64,000 nucleotides of DNA from Theobroma cacao (Eukaryota > Streptophyta > Magnoliopsida > Malvales > Malvaceae): NCBI RefSeq assembly GCF_000208745.1, contig NC_030851.1:36105442-36169441 (forward strand). Reading direction: 5' to 3'. Shown here in pieces: positions 22,051 to 35,065 of this stretch. Positions within the stretch are counted from its first letter, which is position 1; the number at the start of each line of letters is the position of its first letter. Under the pieces are notes generated by a model. It did no database searches, had not been told where the DNA came from, and was given only the letters and a program-made list of their open reading frames with translations. The position numbers and the translations under genes are program-made.

Positions 22051-22272
22051 TGAGGAACAATTTCTAGCTTGTATTTTGGGTGTTGTCAGTGCTGTTTTCT
22101 TGCGTGTGAAGGTTTAGGTTTGCAACTAAGAGAGATTTTCATCAATCTCCCTACATATATCTTTGTCATTCTGAATCTGTCTATTTGTTTGTGGCTTTTT
22201 TTTCCCCTGAAGGATGAATAAATTCGTGCCTCGCTCAAGAGGAAAAGTACATTAGTTTGTGGCTTTGGAAGT

Positions 22273-22544
22273 TGTTAACTTTTGTGATTTGGAAGAACAA
22301 AAATAAACTGAGAATGAAGAACTAAGAGAATTTGTTGTATATTCTCGTTAAAAGACTATTACAAAAGAACGCAGATAGATATACCTGCTACAAAGGTGAA
22401 GCATCTAATTTGTTTATTTACAAAACTAACCTTACTATTACTAAGTTATTTACACAAATGCTTAACTACCTTGTTGAGTATATACACAAGTATCCTTAAG
22501 TTAATTGTGCATTACAATCACGTGCATAATAATAATCTTCTTCA
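22273..22544 (-). mobile_element. 3' LTR of the - strand Copia element
   Basis: 272 bp; on the - strand it begins TGAAGAAGATTATT and ends GTTAACA. It pairs with 34492-34766. Confidence 0.88.
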
Positions 22545-22556
22545 CTCCCTCTCAAG

Positions 22557-25228
22557 ATGAGCATGAATGTTGAGAATATTGCTCATCGTGCTGAGGAGTC
22601 CATAAAATTAGGATGGTTGTAAAGCTTTAGTGAAGATATCTGCAATTTGATCCTTGGTAAAGACATACTATGGAACACTTGCTTGCACCTTCTCTCTAAT
22701 AAAGTCGCAGTCCACCTCAATGTGCTTGGTTCATTCATGGAATGTTGGATTTCTGGAGATGTGTAGGGCACCCTAATTATCACAATACATGGTTGCAGCA
22801 ACTAAACAATTACAATCAAAGTCTTTCAACAGACACAATAGCCAGACAACCTCACAACAAGCAGTAGCCATAGCTCTATATTTTGCCTCAGTAGAGCTTT
22901 TAACAACTCCCTAATTCTTTTATTTCCAACTAATCAAATAATGAACAAGGAATACTGCAAAACCTGTCATAGACCTTCTAGTATTTCTACAACTTGTCCA
23001 ATCACTATTTATGTACACTGTGAGATATATGTTAGAAGCAGAAGAAAGCAATATACCTGTCTTGATGCTTTCTTTAGGTATTTCAATACCCTAATAGTAG
23101 CTTGAAAATGTCCAACAGTTGGTTTGTCCATGAACTGAGACAAAACTTGTATTGAATATGCAATATCAGGTTTGGTGAATGTAAGATATAACAGCTTTCC
23201 AACTAACTGTCTATACATAGTAGAATCTGTCAAGATTATGCCATCATCGTCTTTAGAAAACTTGTTATACTCAATGGGGGTTGTCAAAGGTTTAGCTCCA
23301 AGAAAACCATACTCATTAATTAGATCTAGAGTATATTTCCTTTGACATACAAAATTCCTTTCTTGGACCTAGCAATCTCTAAGCCTAGAAAATACTTAAG
23401 TTCACCCAAATCTTTAGGCTTAAACTGTGTCTTCAAATAGGTTTTCACCTTACTAGTTGCTCAATACAAGAACTATCAATTATTATATCATCTACATAAA
23501 CCAAGAGTGCCACAAATTCTCCATTCTTTTTAACTTTTGTAAACAAAGCATAATCTACTCTAAACTATCGAAATCCAAACTTCAATAAAGTAGTTGTAAA
23601 CTTACAATTCCATTATGTTGAAGCTTGCTTCAGGCCATATAATGATTTATTAAGTTTGCATACCATCCGAGAAGTCATAGAACACTCCCCTTGAAATGCA
23701 TATCCTTAAGGAAGATCCATCTACACTAGTCTCCATTAAGGAATGCATTGTTTTTGTCTAATTGAGACAAATGCCACTTTTTAATAGCTGCCATGGCTAA
23801 AAACACTCTTATAGTTGTGTGTTTTGAAACCAAACTAAAAGTTTCATGGTAGTCAAATCTTCTAGTTAACTATATACTTTAGTTACAAGACAAGCCGTGT
23901 ACCTTTGAATGCTGCCATCAACCTTAAGCTTGATTTTATAAACCCATTAACATCCAATAATATGTGCAGCATTAGGAAAAGGAACTACTGTCCATGTTTT
24001 GTTGTCCTCCAAAGTATCAAGTTCATTTTTCATAGCATCTTTCCACTTATCATATGTGATAACTTGATGAAAGTATTTTAGTTCAGGAATATGATCAAGA
24101 AAAGCTATATTAGCTATATAGGTTTCAGACAATTGGTTGGTTGACAAAGAACAAGAAATAGGGTGTGCTGTAATTGGATTAGAATGAGTAGGTAAGTTGT
24201 GCTGATAAAGGTCGAGGTATTCAGGCAGCTATTTCGATCGAACACTTTTTCTGGTGTTTATTGGGTGAGAGATATCAATTATTGGAAAAAAAAGTGATAA
24301 TGGGTGTCAAGAGCATGTTGGTCAGAAAAATTAGGTGGAGAAATATGAACATTCTGATCAACAGAAATAGTTGTAGATGTGTGTTGGTAGTTGCCAAACC
24401 ATGATCAATATCATTAAAATGCAGAATATAATGAGAATTACCATGTGAACCAAAAAGATTAGGACTATAAAAATCAAAATCTGAAGTAGTACAAGAATTA
24501 GAGAATAAAGGATGTGGTAAATGATAAAGAGAATCACTAAAAATGTTTTTAGGAGCAAAGAATTGAATATAATTTTATGTGGTGGAATCAAAATCTGTAT
24601 GAAATGGAAACAAATGTTTAAAGAATAGTACATCTCTAGAAACAAGCACTTTGTGTGCATTCAGATCATATAGTTTATAGCCTTTAATTTCTATGGGATA
24701 ACCAAGAAAAACACACCTTCTAGACCTAGAATCAAATTTCTATGATTAGACAATGTAGAAGCAAAACATAAAGAAGCAAAAACCCTTAAATGTGTATAGG
24801 TAGGACTCTTTTGAAAAGAATTTCATAAGAAGTTTTATTCTTGAGAATTGGAGAACAAAGCCTATTTATAATATGTGCAGCCATAATAATGGACTCACCT
24901 TAAAATTTGATAGGTAATAAAAACTGAAACATAGGAGACCTAGCTACTGTCAATAAGTGTTGATGCTTTCTTTCAACTATACCATTTTGTTGAGGTATGT
25001 CAACACAAAGTTTTGATGAATAATTCCTTTTGAGGAATAGAATTCATCCAAATTAAAATCTTGTGCATTATTTGTTTGAATTTGCTTAATACTTTGACCA
25101 AACTGATTGTATATAAGATTGTAAAAAGAAGGTATAATGCCAATAACATATGACTTGGTTTTGAACAAGAAACTCCAAGTAAATCTTGTAAAATCATCAA
25201 AATAATCAAAAAAATAATGTTGACTAGT
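22557..25228 (-). pseudogene. Copia pol, 3' part: integrase C-terminus, RT and RNase H, broken
   Basis: On the - strand, from high to low coordinates: YFFDYFDDFTRFTW and QTNNAQDFN (integrase core, second catalytic Asp changed to Asn-Ala context), HVLVSRDV-type material near 24640, YDKWKDAMKNELDTLEDNKTW (24050), a YVDD box (about 23497-23508), RQLVGKLLYLTFTKPDIAYSIQVLSQFMDKP (23200-23100) and RVLKYLKK. Many stops and frame changes separate these blocks. The longest open pieces are 23009-23287, 23947-24147 and 24977-25228. Confidence 0.75.
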
Positions 25229-25919
25229 AATAGTGTCGTAACATGCGAGTTCGGGAACCTGACCTCTAGAAGTGAAAAACTTAGGAGTCGTCACTAATCT
25301 TTTTTATCTAGGTGTGATTGGCCACCTATTAAATTTGTTCTATTCGATAGAGTTCTAAATTGATTTTAAGTCCGTCTAAAGAACAATAAACTAGTCTAAG
25401 AATTTTTAAAGTTAGGTCGGGAGTACAGTTACGCACCAAGAAAGATTAGCACGCCCGTGACGCCCCGTTCCACGAATGATACCATTGAATCATATGTTAT
25501 CCTATTATAGCCTAAACTATTGATTGTATTCTTATGTTTCCCTAATTATTGTTTATTTATGTTATTCTTTATTTTATTAGCAAATTAAAACATTTTATTC
25601 AGTTTTACGGGTGTGACATGCACATGATGCAATTATGAAATGCATGGCATAAAATCCAGATAATGCCAAATGAAAACCTTTTATTAAGGATATTTTTCGA
25701 ATCCACTCATAATACTAGTGGAATTCGGGGATATTCTTTCACTTACGAAATTACTTGAGAAACTCGCCTTCGTAAGTTTAACGAATAAATCCCATCATCG
25801 AGATAGTCGTTTACAGGTAAAGACTATTTTCATGAACGCAGATCCTAATACAAGCAGAAGCCTTTTGTTAAGGATGTTTTTCAAGCCCTCCCATCATATT
25901 GATGGGACTCGAAGGTATC

Positions 25920-28900
25920 TATAACACCCCATACCCCCGTATAATAGTCAACATAACCATATCGATAAGACGCAGGGGCAATTGACGTAAATTTAAGTGT
26001 CAAAGAGTGGTGATGAGTGAAAGGAATAGTTTAGAATAAAATATTCCGTACGCGAGAAAATAGTAATTAAATAATAATATGTTTATCGAGAATAAATTAG
26101 CGAGTTAAAAGGGTGATTCGAAAGTGAACCGGGACAAGGTGAGACATTTTGGGTCCCAAGGAGACAAGAGGAGAATTTTGAAATAAAATAATATTTTATT
26201 AATAAAATAATATTAAAATATAAATATTTTAACTGTTATTGAAATTAGTCATGAAGGAGGATTATATGACTAATCTAAGTAGAGGAGAAAAAATAAGAAA
26301 GAATTTCGAAGAAAAACGGCATTAGCGAGACTCGCGTGCCTTTATTAAATAGAGCAAGAATAGGTAAGTATATATTTAAATATTATGGTGATACCTTAGT
26401 GAAGTGCAAGTTTTATATTTTGTTTGTACATGTGTAAAGGAAGGAAGATAGAAGGAAATTAGAGTTAAGAAATGTTGGAAAGACCAAATTGTAAAGGATG
26501 AGAGTTTGGAGGGTTGCACGGTAAATAAAGAAAAGTTTGAGGACTTATGTGTAAATTTTAATATTTGGAGTTAAATGGGGAATTACTAACCAAGGAAGGT
26601 TAGATTATGTGGAATATGAGATATACATGTGAAATTTATTATTACATGCAAACTATGGTATGCAAAAAGGAAAAGTTAGTGGGGGACATATGGGACCCCC
26701 ACCATGTAAAGTAAAAGAAAGAATGAGACAAAAATTTATTTATATGTAATGTGATTGGTGCATTGGAGGTCAAATGAAGAAAGAAGGAAGTAGGTTGCAT
26801 GTGACTTGAATGGGTCAAAGAGAAGAATTAATTAGCATGACATGTTAAAAAAAAAAGAAAAAAATAATGGAAAAAGAATGGTCAATAAAGGTGACAAGTG
26901 GAAAGGTCCAAAAGTCTTTTTGACTTGAATTGTAACCACACGAAAGAAAAAGGAAAATGACAAAGTGAACAAGCTTTGGGCAATCCGCCCATGAGAGAAG
27001 AAAATTTAGAAAATATGAGTGGTGGGGAACTTGGGAGAATCTGCCCACACCAAAGAATGGCAAAATATTTTTTCCTTGAAAAAACCAGCACCTTTGGAAA
27101 GAAAAAGAAAGAGAATCGGCTTGAAAGCAAAGAGAGAAAGGAAGAAAGAAAGAAAGGAGAAAAAAGAAAAAGACAACGAAGGTTCGGCCCAGTGGTTTCA
27201 AGTTAAGGAAGGTAAGTAGAACTTTGATTTTAGTTGTGATTTCTTGAGGAAATGAGTTAGTAATTGTGTGAGAATGTTTGTGGTAGCAAAGGTCCTCCAA
27301 GAATTGAAAGAAATAGAAGCATGCTTGTGGGCCAATCTTGGAATCCATGGTGATTTTGAGCAAGATAAGCTATGAGTAAGTATCTAGTCTTGAAATCACA
27401 AGTAGAAAGGAGAAATGAGATGTGTGCTGATGGTTTATGTTTGTGGCAGCGATGGTGACCATGGATGTGAAGAAATTATTAATTAGGTGCATGGAACTCA
27501 AGCTAAAATCGAAAGGTGAGCATGCTATGTGAGTATAATATATTGTGTTAACTATAGTTGGTTGAAAATGTGTGGCTTGTGTGTTAAATGATTGTGGATA
27601 ATATTGATAAAAACTATAAAATTTGATTAAGGAATTGTTGATTTATGTGTTGCCCGTGTATGAGCATAATTAAGTGTTTTGGGTTTGAATGGTTGCTAGA
27701 AGGGGTATAAGTAGAGAAAGTGTGAAGTGGTGGCGTACCGGACAAAGTAACGGTTGACCGATAAGTAGAATTAACTAGATACGCATTCGAGTTAATAGCG
27801 ACGTAGTATCTCGCTATTGTACGGTGAGTAGGAGGTGCTTATTTCAAAATCTTCGCACTATATATGGATTTACGTTAATAAACATTGTCAATTTTCTTAA
27901 ACGTAATTGTGGATAACTTGAGCTGTTAACCTTGATAGGTAATCTTAAAACGGATTTCCAATGATTAATATATTGCTATTGTGGAAAGCATGAGCTAGTA
28001 GAAACCATAGGTATTTTGCGGGTGCTTAAATGTTTGAAAGCTGTTTTAGATATATCTATAGATAAGCTATATGTGTAAATTGTTTTAGAAACCAGGAAAC
28101 AAGCCTTTTTATGATGTTTTCATCAAAATTTGTGCCTTTTATTTTTATGTGATATGCATAATTAAATGTGATTGTTAAATGATTTTAAAATGCAAGTTTT
28201 GAGCACCGGTTATAGTCTGATCTTTGTATAAGAGAATACACCATGCATTTTTACTTGAAAAGCAATTTGAAAGGTTACCGAACTTGTTTTCAAATAGTTT
28301 TACATGAAAGACTTGGAAACCTAAATTTGATTTTGTAAATGGTTTTGACAAACCAAGATCGTCGAGAGTAAGCTGAATGTCACATCGGTATAGTGTGACC
28401 CCTATGCACAAGTGAGCTCTAGCTAGAGGACATTTGGATCACCGACAGGCTGTTAAGCGTGGCAAGGACCATGGCCTGTGATATATATATAAGTGGTTAG
28501 GCTACTAGTGATATACGTAGTTGCGACCGCTTAATTTCTCCGATGTCGACCAACATCGTCGAGATTGCCATGGCTGTGGGAATCTGGTGGAGCGAGGCTC
28601 CTGGATTGTTATAACGTGGAAGTTGGTCCACGTGTTATTACTATGCTTACCTACTCGAGAGCCTTGTGAGTTTTTCGACACGTACTCTTTTGCATGGTGG
28701 AGAGTTAAGGCTTTTCTATAACTTCCTTTGTTTAAATAAAAGCTTTCAGTGCTTACTTAACAATCATGAGTTAGTTTATGTGGTTGTACACGTTGATTTC
28801 TTTATTTGCCACACATTTTGGGAGCATGCATACCTTTGTACTGTTATTCATATTTTGATGGCAAGTGATGTTTTTTATGATTGAACTCTGTTTTGCTACA

Positions 28901-29523
28901 CTTGCTTTCAGCACCATTTTGCGAAGTGAAATATTGTACTATAATTTTTCGGCATTATTTTTACAATGCACAAACACTCTACTCGTGATTTGATTTTTCT
29001 AAGATTATTATTCTTATTCCAGTTTTATCATTCAAATTTACCTGTTTTATACTTGTTTCCTATCTACGCCCTACTCATGGAGCCGATGATCACTAAGTCT
29101 ATGAGATTCACCCCCTTATTTTCCCTTTGCAGATAGTGATCAACCTAGCATGCAATCATAGGCACTTATGGTCCTCATCGAATAGGTAAAGGCATCTCAT
29201 AGCATTTCATTCTAAGTCACTCCGCTGTTAGAGGTCAAGTCTTTCGTTGCATAATTTGATTGTAAATAGTATTAACGTAAATGTATGGTTTTATATTAAA
29301 GACCTTGATGAATTTCTACAATTATGTTGAATAAAAATTGAGTTGATTTATCATAGCTATTGTTTAAGTTATGTTACATAAAGGATGTATGGTTCAAGTA
29401 ATTAAATAAATCAGTGGAATGGGTTTATTGTTATACAAAGGTTTCGAACAAGGCTTGTTCGGGACTTAGCGGGTTCTCCCGTAAGACTCAAACACCAGTA
29501 GCGATCGAGGAGCGGTCGTTACA
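25920..29523 (-). mobile_element. Gypsy (Del/Tekay-like) solo LTR, 3.6 kb, innermost of the nest
   Basis: It is flanked by a perfect GTATC duplication (25915-25919 and 29524-29528). On the - strand it starts TGTAACGACCGCTCC and ends GGGGTGTTATA, the terminus type of Del/Tekay Gypsy LTRs. There is no gag-pol, so it is a solo LTR. Its part at 26100-26470 is clearly homologous, in reverse orientation, to 37270-37600 in the element at 35066-37665. Open frames near 26845-27363 are low-complexity Phe/Lys-rich translations and are not genes. Confidence 0.75.
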
Positions 29524-30319
29524 GTATCCATTCACCTAGAGATATTTTTGAAGGAACTTGCCTTCACAAGCTCCCTCAAAAAGTCCCATCATCAAGGCTT
29601 CAACTGGTGCATATAATACGTCTACCTGCCATGACATTTAATGGTGCAATGATGATGTGTGATGTCACTATAAATTTTAATATTTGTTTCTTAACTTTCC
29701 AGCAATTCTTTTGTTATTTCTTTGAAAATTCTTTATCTTTGTGTGTGTATTTCATGAAATAATGTTTTATATTTATTATTTTCATCTAACTATATTTTTA
29801 TTTTATTATATATTTTTTACATTTAAGTATTTATCAGTTTTGCAATATATATTTTCCTTTCACCCAAATGCTATTTTTTTAACCAAATATTTTATGTCAT
29901 AATTATTGTTATTTATATATATTTTTTATAACTCAATTTCTTTTCTACTCTTTTAAATTACCTAACCTATGTTCTATTTGAATAGCTATTATGTTTATTT
30001 TTTATCTTTTCTGATAAATCTATTTTCCATAACTAAATATTTGCCTCTTATACTTTAATTATATCCATTATTATTATGAGTTTACTATTTTTGAAAATTT
30101 TTACTTTGACTACTTATTTATCATTATGAACATCATTATTCTTTCATAGTTCTATATATTTTTAAGACTATATTTTCATTTATTCCCTCTTGTATTTATT
30201 ATTATTATCATTATTATATTATTATATTTATTATTTCATTATTTTGTTGTTTTTTTTTGTTTTTATGTTTTGGTTAGTAATTAGATTAGTAGGTTTTTCA
30301 TTTACTTAGAATTGCAAAT

Positions 30320-30460
30320 ACCGGGATTCAAAATTAAGACCCTCCCATCATACTAGTGGGGTCTTGAACGAAATCCCTAGCTTAGAAAAGTTCATCCGGA
30401 ATTGCTACTTATCGCGTTCGAAATGAGTATTCCATCATTGGTGCAATAATGTATTATTTC
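30320..30460. repeat. Third CCCATCAT-type repeat of LTR copy B
   Basis: It has the first core CCCATCATACTAGTGGGG and a second core TTCCATCATTGG about 95 bp later, matching the unit at 3390-3530. The surrounding 29640-31120 is AT-rich LTR sequence without a coding frame. Confidence 0.5.
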
Positions 30461-32059
30461 TATAATTATTAATATTGAAGTATTTTTAGACAAGACTTAT
30501 ATACTTTCCTAACTATTAATGTTGATCCTAAATATACATTTTATTATTATTATTATTATTATTACTTGGCTATAAATGTCTACTTTTTATCTACATCTAT
30601 TTTTTATAATAAAAAATTTCACCATATTATTTTATACATGTATATTTTACTTAATCTACCTTTCTGTGAATAAATACCTTTTCTACTTTTTTAGTATATT
30701 TTATCTTTTATGACCAAATAAATTTTATTTTTTCTTGTTTACTTAACCTATTTTCTGGTGATTAAATATATTTTTAAATCTATTTTTTCTACTTAGCCTA
30801 TCCTTTCTCAAAACTAAATATTTTATTTTTTGTTATATTTTTCATCTATCTAAACTCATTTCTCTACAACTAAGCATTTTCCTATTCTTCCTTATTTAAA
30901 TTATTTTCTTTTAGTACTAAATTGTTATTTATTTTTTTATAACTTTCTACCTAAACCTATTACCATATATTTTTTTATATATATTTTACCTATCTAAACC
31001 TAAACATTTATTTATTGTCTATTTGTAATTTTCTATTTTTTTTCATTCGAAATTCCTAACATAATAGCATATAATTTTTCTATATATTCTCTTTATTTTA
31101 ATTAATCTTATACCTAAAGTAACATGCTTCTCAACAAAATACCATACCAAGCCAACATATCCATACAACAATAAAAGAAGAGGATTTCACCTTGCTTGGG
31201 CTAGAGTGATGGCCCAAGATGATTGGTCCGCTTCGTAGCTCCCCAAACCTATATCCTTAGCTCACCATGCCTCCCCAAAATGCACCATTTTGGTGCTTAT
31301 GCAACAGCCCCTTTACCTCTCCAAAACGCACCATTTTGACTGATGCCCCCTCTCTCATCACTCCCCAAAACGACGCCATTTAGTAACTAGCAACCTTAAG
31401 TATGAAGACTTCTTTTTCACTTCCCCTCTTCATTTTCTTCCTTCCTTTTTTCTCTCTCTAGCCGCAACCACCCTCTTACTTCTCTCTAACAACAAAACTC
31501 TCCCTTTCCACTTGAAGTCCCAAAACCAAAAACCTAAACTTTAATTCTTTAACCCTTCACATTTCTTCTCTCTACTACTACTTAACCATTGAACAGTGGA
31601 TCCTTCACATCAACAGCCCCTTTCACACGTTTCAAACCTCAAAAATTTCAAAACCTTCCTCCCTAAGCTCAATGTTCAAAACCTAAAACCCTTTTTCTTT
31701 TCCTCTCGTTTCTATGCTTTTGTTTTCATTTTCTCTTTTTGATTTAATATGGGTATTTTACCGACTGATAGAGAAAGTGAAACTAAGGTTTTTAGAAAGG
31801 TTTCTTAGGTTTTTGTTGTGGTACTTCGTTGGTTGGTAAAAATAGAAAAGTTCTTGTTTTTAGTTGATGCTAGGGTTTTTTAGATTTAGAAATTTCTAGG
31901 GTTTTTTTGAGATTTTTGAGGCTTTTTTAACTATTGGTTTTTTTTTGAAATCAACTGCTAGGTTTCTTTGAAATTTTCTCCAGGTTTTTTTTAGACTGGC
32001 TGCCTAGGGTTTCACTTTCAAAATCTGCCCTTCTTTCTTGAAAATATTTTCTTTATATA

Positions 32060-32120
32060 GAGGCTGAAAATATCATCCTAGGCAACCGGTCAGCCATTGA
32101 TCTTAGGATGATTTTGCCTC
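32060..32120. other. Stem-loop in LTR copy B
   Basis: GAGGC (32060-32064) pairs with GCCTC (32116-32120), and ATCATCCTA (32072-32080) pairs with TAGGATGAT (32104-32112). It lies in the same part of the LTR as the double hairpin of copy A (4906-4963). Confidence 0.45.
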
Positions 32121-32473
32121 TACCAGGTGAGAATTCATGCACTTGGCAAAGCTCTTGCATTGTACGATTTTGGTTTCTGCTAGCTGACCTTTTTTCATTA
32201 TGTTATTTATATTCTTTGAAAATTTCTTTAACTAATCTTGCCTTTAATCATCATTTTGTCTGTTTTATTCCTGTTTAATATGATTTTCTTCTAATTGCCT
32301 CTCTTGGACTTGTTTCTAGGCCACAGGCCCAAGGATTAAGACCCATTTTAAAACTGGTTGGACTTGGACTTAGACTATGAAATAAATAATTAAAGTAAAA
32401 TAAGATAAAGATAAATAATAAAAACAAATGCAAAATAAAAGTTCATATAAATTAAAATTGTGTCTACAAATAC

Positions 32474-34479
32474 TTGCCGCTACATAGGGCCCCCAAACAG
32501 CCATATGTATCAACTCAAAAGGTTTCATTGAACTTTGGACATGAACATGAAATTGGAGTCTTTTCTGCTTTGCTAAGGGGTAAATTTGATAAATATGATT
32601 TTTCAAAATGAAACATGCAGAAAAAATTTTTGAATCTGATTTGTTACGTGTGAAGAATGATGGCCTAGCCTAGAGTGACAAACATCAAAATCCTTTATTA
32701 TAGAGTTACAAACATTTATAGGAAATTGAAAACCAACAGAATTTGTTTGTGCAAAAGTAAAGTTGACAACATTTTTGAACGTTCCGTCAGAAGCAATTTG
32801 AGAAAGAACACTACCTTTTAGCCTTTTTTGCAAGAAATATAGCCCAACATTCACCTTAGCATGACCAATCACAATCCATGATATTGTTTTCTGAATGACG
32901 CAATATGAATCATCAAAAATAACAAAAGCTGTCTATTTTCAATAAGTTTACTGATAGAAATCAAATTGAATTTAAAAGTTGGGACACGATACATTTTTAA
33001 GAGTTAAAGAGCTTGTAACTCTAGCTTGACCAACATGTGTGACTAAAGCTCTAGAGTTATTTGGCATTTGAACATATATGTTGCTAACTGGTTTAGCACA
33101 AACAAGAAATTTTAGAAAACAACATATCTGATTTGATGCACCTATGTCAATGATTTAAAAGAATTGATTAATGCCTAAACTCACTAAATGACATGAATTG
33201 AAATGATTAGAATTAGAAGGCACACCATCATAATTTGAAATCATACCAACAACAGTTGAATTAACAAGGGAAGGCTTTTGTTGACCAAATTGATTTTCTA
33301 GAATGGGTGGATCATCATCAAAACTTGACTCATGATTAGCAACTAGAGAAAACTATGACATAGTACAGGCAGTTTCCTCAACTCGTGCTTCCTGTGCACT
33401 TGTTGTAACACTGTTAATAGATGGGCTAGGTTTCTTAGGATTAATATTTCCTTTGGTAAACTTAAAATAAGCAAGAAACCCTATCAACCGATAGCCTTTT
33501 TGTTTGGTATGGCCTATTTTACCACAATGATTGCCAATTAAATCTCTTTTACTTTTAGTCTTTTTCTTTCCATCAACATAATTGGCCATAATCACAAACT
33601 CTATAAAAGGTTGATCTTGCATATGCAAATTTCTCTATGTCTCTTTGCTTAAAACAAGATTATAAGCCTCATCCAAAGTAAGAAATGGCTTAAGCATCAC
33701 AATATGAGACCTAACTCTAGCATAGCTATCATTGAATCTATTGAAGAATCTAAAAACATGATCCTTATTACATTGATCTGTATATTTCTAAAATAACCTT
33801 TGTCATAGTGAATACATTGTGATAAAGGTAGATAAATTCTAAGTTCTTCCAGGAGTGAATTAAACTCTGTGAAGTAAAGATAAACAGACTTTGTACCTTG
33901 AACAAGATTTGATAGATTAAATTGGAGATTATAGATCCAAACGTCATCAAGCTAAGAAAACCTTCTCTTCAAGATATCCTAAATCTTAGCAACGGAGTCC
34001 AAAGAAAAGATAATAGAAGCAATTGGCAGAGATATAGACTCCAACAACCAAGCAATCATAATATTGTTACACCTTTCCTACACATCATACAATTCATCAT
34101 CAACCTTCAGTTTTGGCAAAGATCCATCCATAAAACCCTTCTTTTCTCAAATAGAGCGCGCTAAGAAAAATGACCTGCTCCAGGATGCATAATTTGTACA
34201 GGTAAGTTTAGGATTAATCACAATAGATCCGTTGTGATCATTGTGATGAAAATAATAAAGAGAAAGAGGAGTTTCAATGGGAGAGATATTAGTGGACTTT
34301 CATTTTGAAGCCATTATCAAAGAAACAAGAACGAATCAAAAGCAAATTTCTAGAAAGCTGAATTAAGAATTGAATAAAAAAAAGAATCGATAATCGTTTG
34401 GAAGAAATACTGATAACCAAGATGGAATTCTTGAACAAAGGAAAAACAACAAAAAAAGGAACCCTATAAATCACTAATT
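32474..34479 (-). pseudogene. Copia gag, protease and integrase N-terminus, broken
   Basis: From high to low coordinates on the - strand: gag fragments (34160-33650), a zinc-knuckle remnant NHCGKIGHTKQKGYRLIGF (about 33535-33480) in which two of the cysteines are lost, a decayed protease region near 33130, and the GAG-pre-integrase block DVCHSRLGHHS (about 32690). The integrase start YPLAKQKRLQFHVH then AVWGPYVA runs to the edge of the inserted LTR at 32468. Numerous stops. It continues, after the insertion, at 25228. Confidence 0.7.
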
Positions 34480-34491
34480 GCTCTAATACCA
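34480..34491 (-). other. Primer-binding site of the - strand Copia element
   Basis: On the - strand, TGGTATTAGAGC differs by one base from TGGTATCAGAGC, the usual initiator-Met tRNA complement. It directly follows the 5' LTR. Confidence 0.8.
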
Positions 34492-34766
34492 AGTTAACTT
34501 TTGTGATTTGGAAGAACAAAAATAAGCTGAGAACGAAGAATTAAGAGAATTTGTTGTATATTCTCGTTAAAAGAATATTACAAAAGAATGCATATTTATA
34601 TATCTGCTACAAAAGTAAAGTAATTAACTTGTTGTTTATTTACAAAACTAACCTCACTATTACTAAGCTATTTACAGAAATGCCTAACTACCTTGTTGAG
34701 TGTATACACAAGTATCCTTAAGTTAATTATGCATTACAGTCACATGCATAATAATGATCTTCTTCT
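34492..34766 (-). mobile_element. 5' LTR of the - strand Copia element
   Basis: 275 bp, partner of 22273-22544. Its outer base has changed (AGAAGAAG instead of TGAAGAAG). The duplication GAAGT follows at 34767-34771. Confidence 0.88.
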
Positions 34767-34771
34767 GAAGT

Positions 34772-35065
34772 CAATTATAATTAAAAACTTCAAAGGTCGA
34801 GTCAAGCTCGATTGAGCTTTGAAATTTGAAGTTAAGTTTATTTTTAAAATATTTTTTCACTTTAAATATAATATAAAATTTAATTAAAATATAATTTTTT
34901 ATTAACCAAGTTTAAATATCATGTTTAAAGCTGGACTTTGCGTCAAGTTAAGTTATAGACTTGACAAGTAACTCATAGGTGAACACCTTTAATCAAAATG
35001 TCCTTATGAGAAAAACTTGCTAACTATTTTATTTGTCTAATTTGATATAGTGATTACAATGATAA
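34772..35065. other. AT-rich spacer, no gene
   Basis: It continues the sequence interrupted at 22272, so it was originally about 0.2 kb downstream of the PLAC8 gene. A short GGTCGAGTCAAGCTCGATTG block near 34795 is self-similar. Nothing else is seen. Confidence 0.35.

Larger units (their letters stand above)
25234..32468 (-). mobile_element. Tat/Ogre-like Gypsy solo LTR, copy B, containing another insertion
   Basis: On the - strand it begins TGTAGACAC (32468) and ends GTTACGACA (25234), with no internal region. Flanks are AATAG (25229-25233) and AATAC (32469-32473), a 5-bp duplication with one mismatch. Without the nested element (25920-29523 plus one duplicated 5-mer) it is about 3.6 kb, against 3.0 kb for copy A at 2167-5199, and colinear with it. 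It splits the Copia integrase between AVWGPY and the YFFDYFDDFTRFTW block. Confidence 0.75.
22273..34766 (-). mobile_element. Copia retrotransposon, both LTRs, 5-bp duplication, with nested insertions
   Basis: LTRs lie at 34492-34766 (5') and 22273-22544 (3'), about 90% identical by eye. Flanking GAAGT occurs at 22268-22272 and 34767-34771. The PBS on the - strand, TGGTATTAGAGC (34491-34480), touches the 5' LTR and fits the initiator-Met tRNA type. A polypurine tract (CTTGAGAGGGAG, 22556-22545) touches the 3' LTR. Between them run decayed gag, protease, integrase and RT/RNase H on the - strand. Integrase is split by a 7.2-kb insertion at 25234-32468. The element lies just downstream of the PLAC8 gene, in antisense orientation to it. 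Confidence 0.9.

Noticed and set aside
26845..27363. 172-codon Phe-rich frame (-) and overlapping Lys/Arg-rich frames (+)
   Set aside because: Low-complexity translations of purine-rich DNA inside a solo LTR; no domain, codon pattern or conserved partner.
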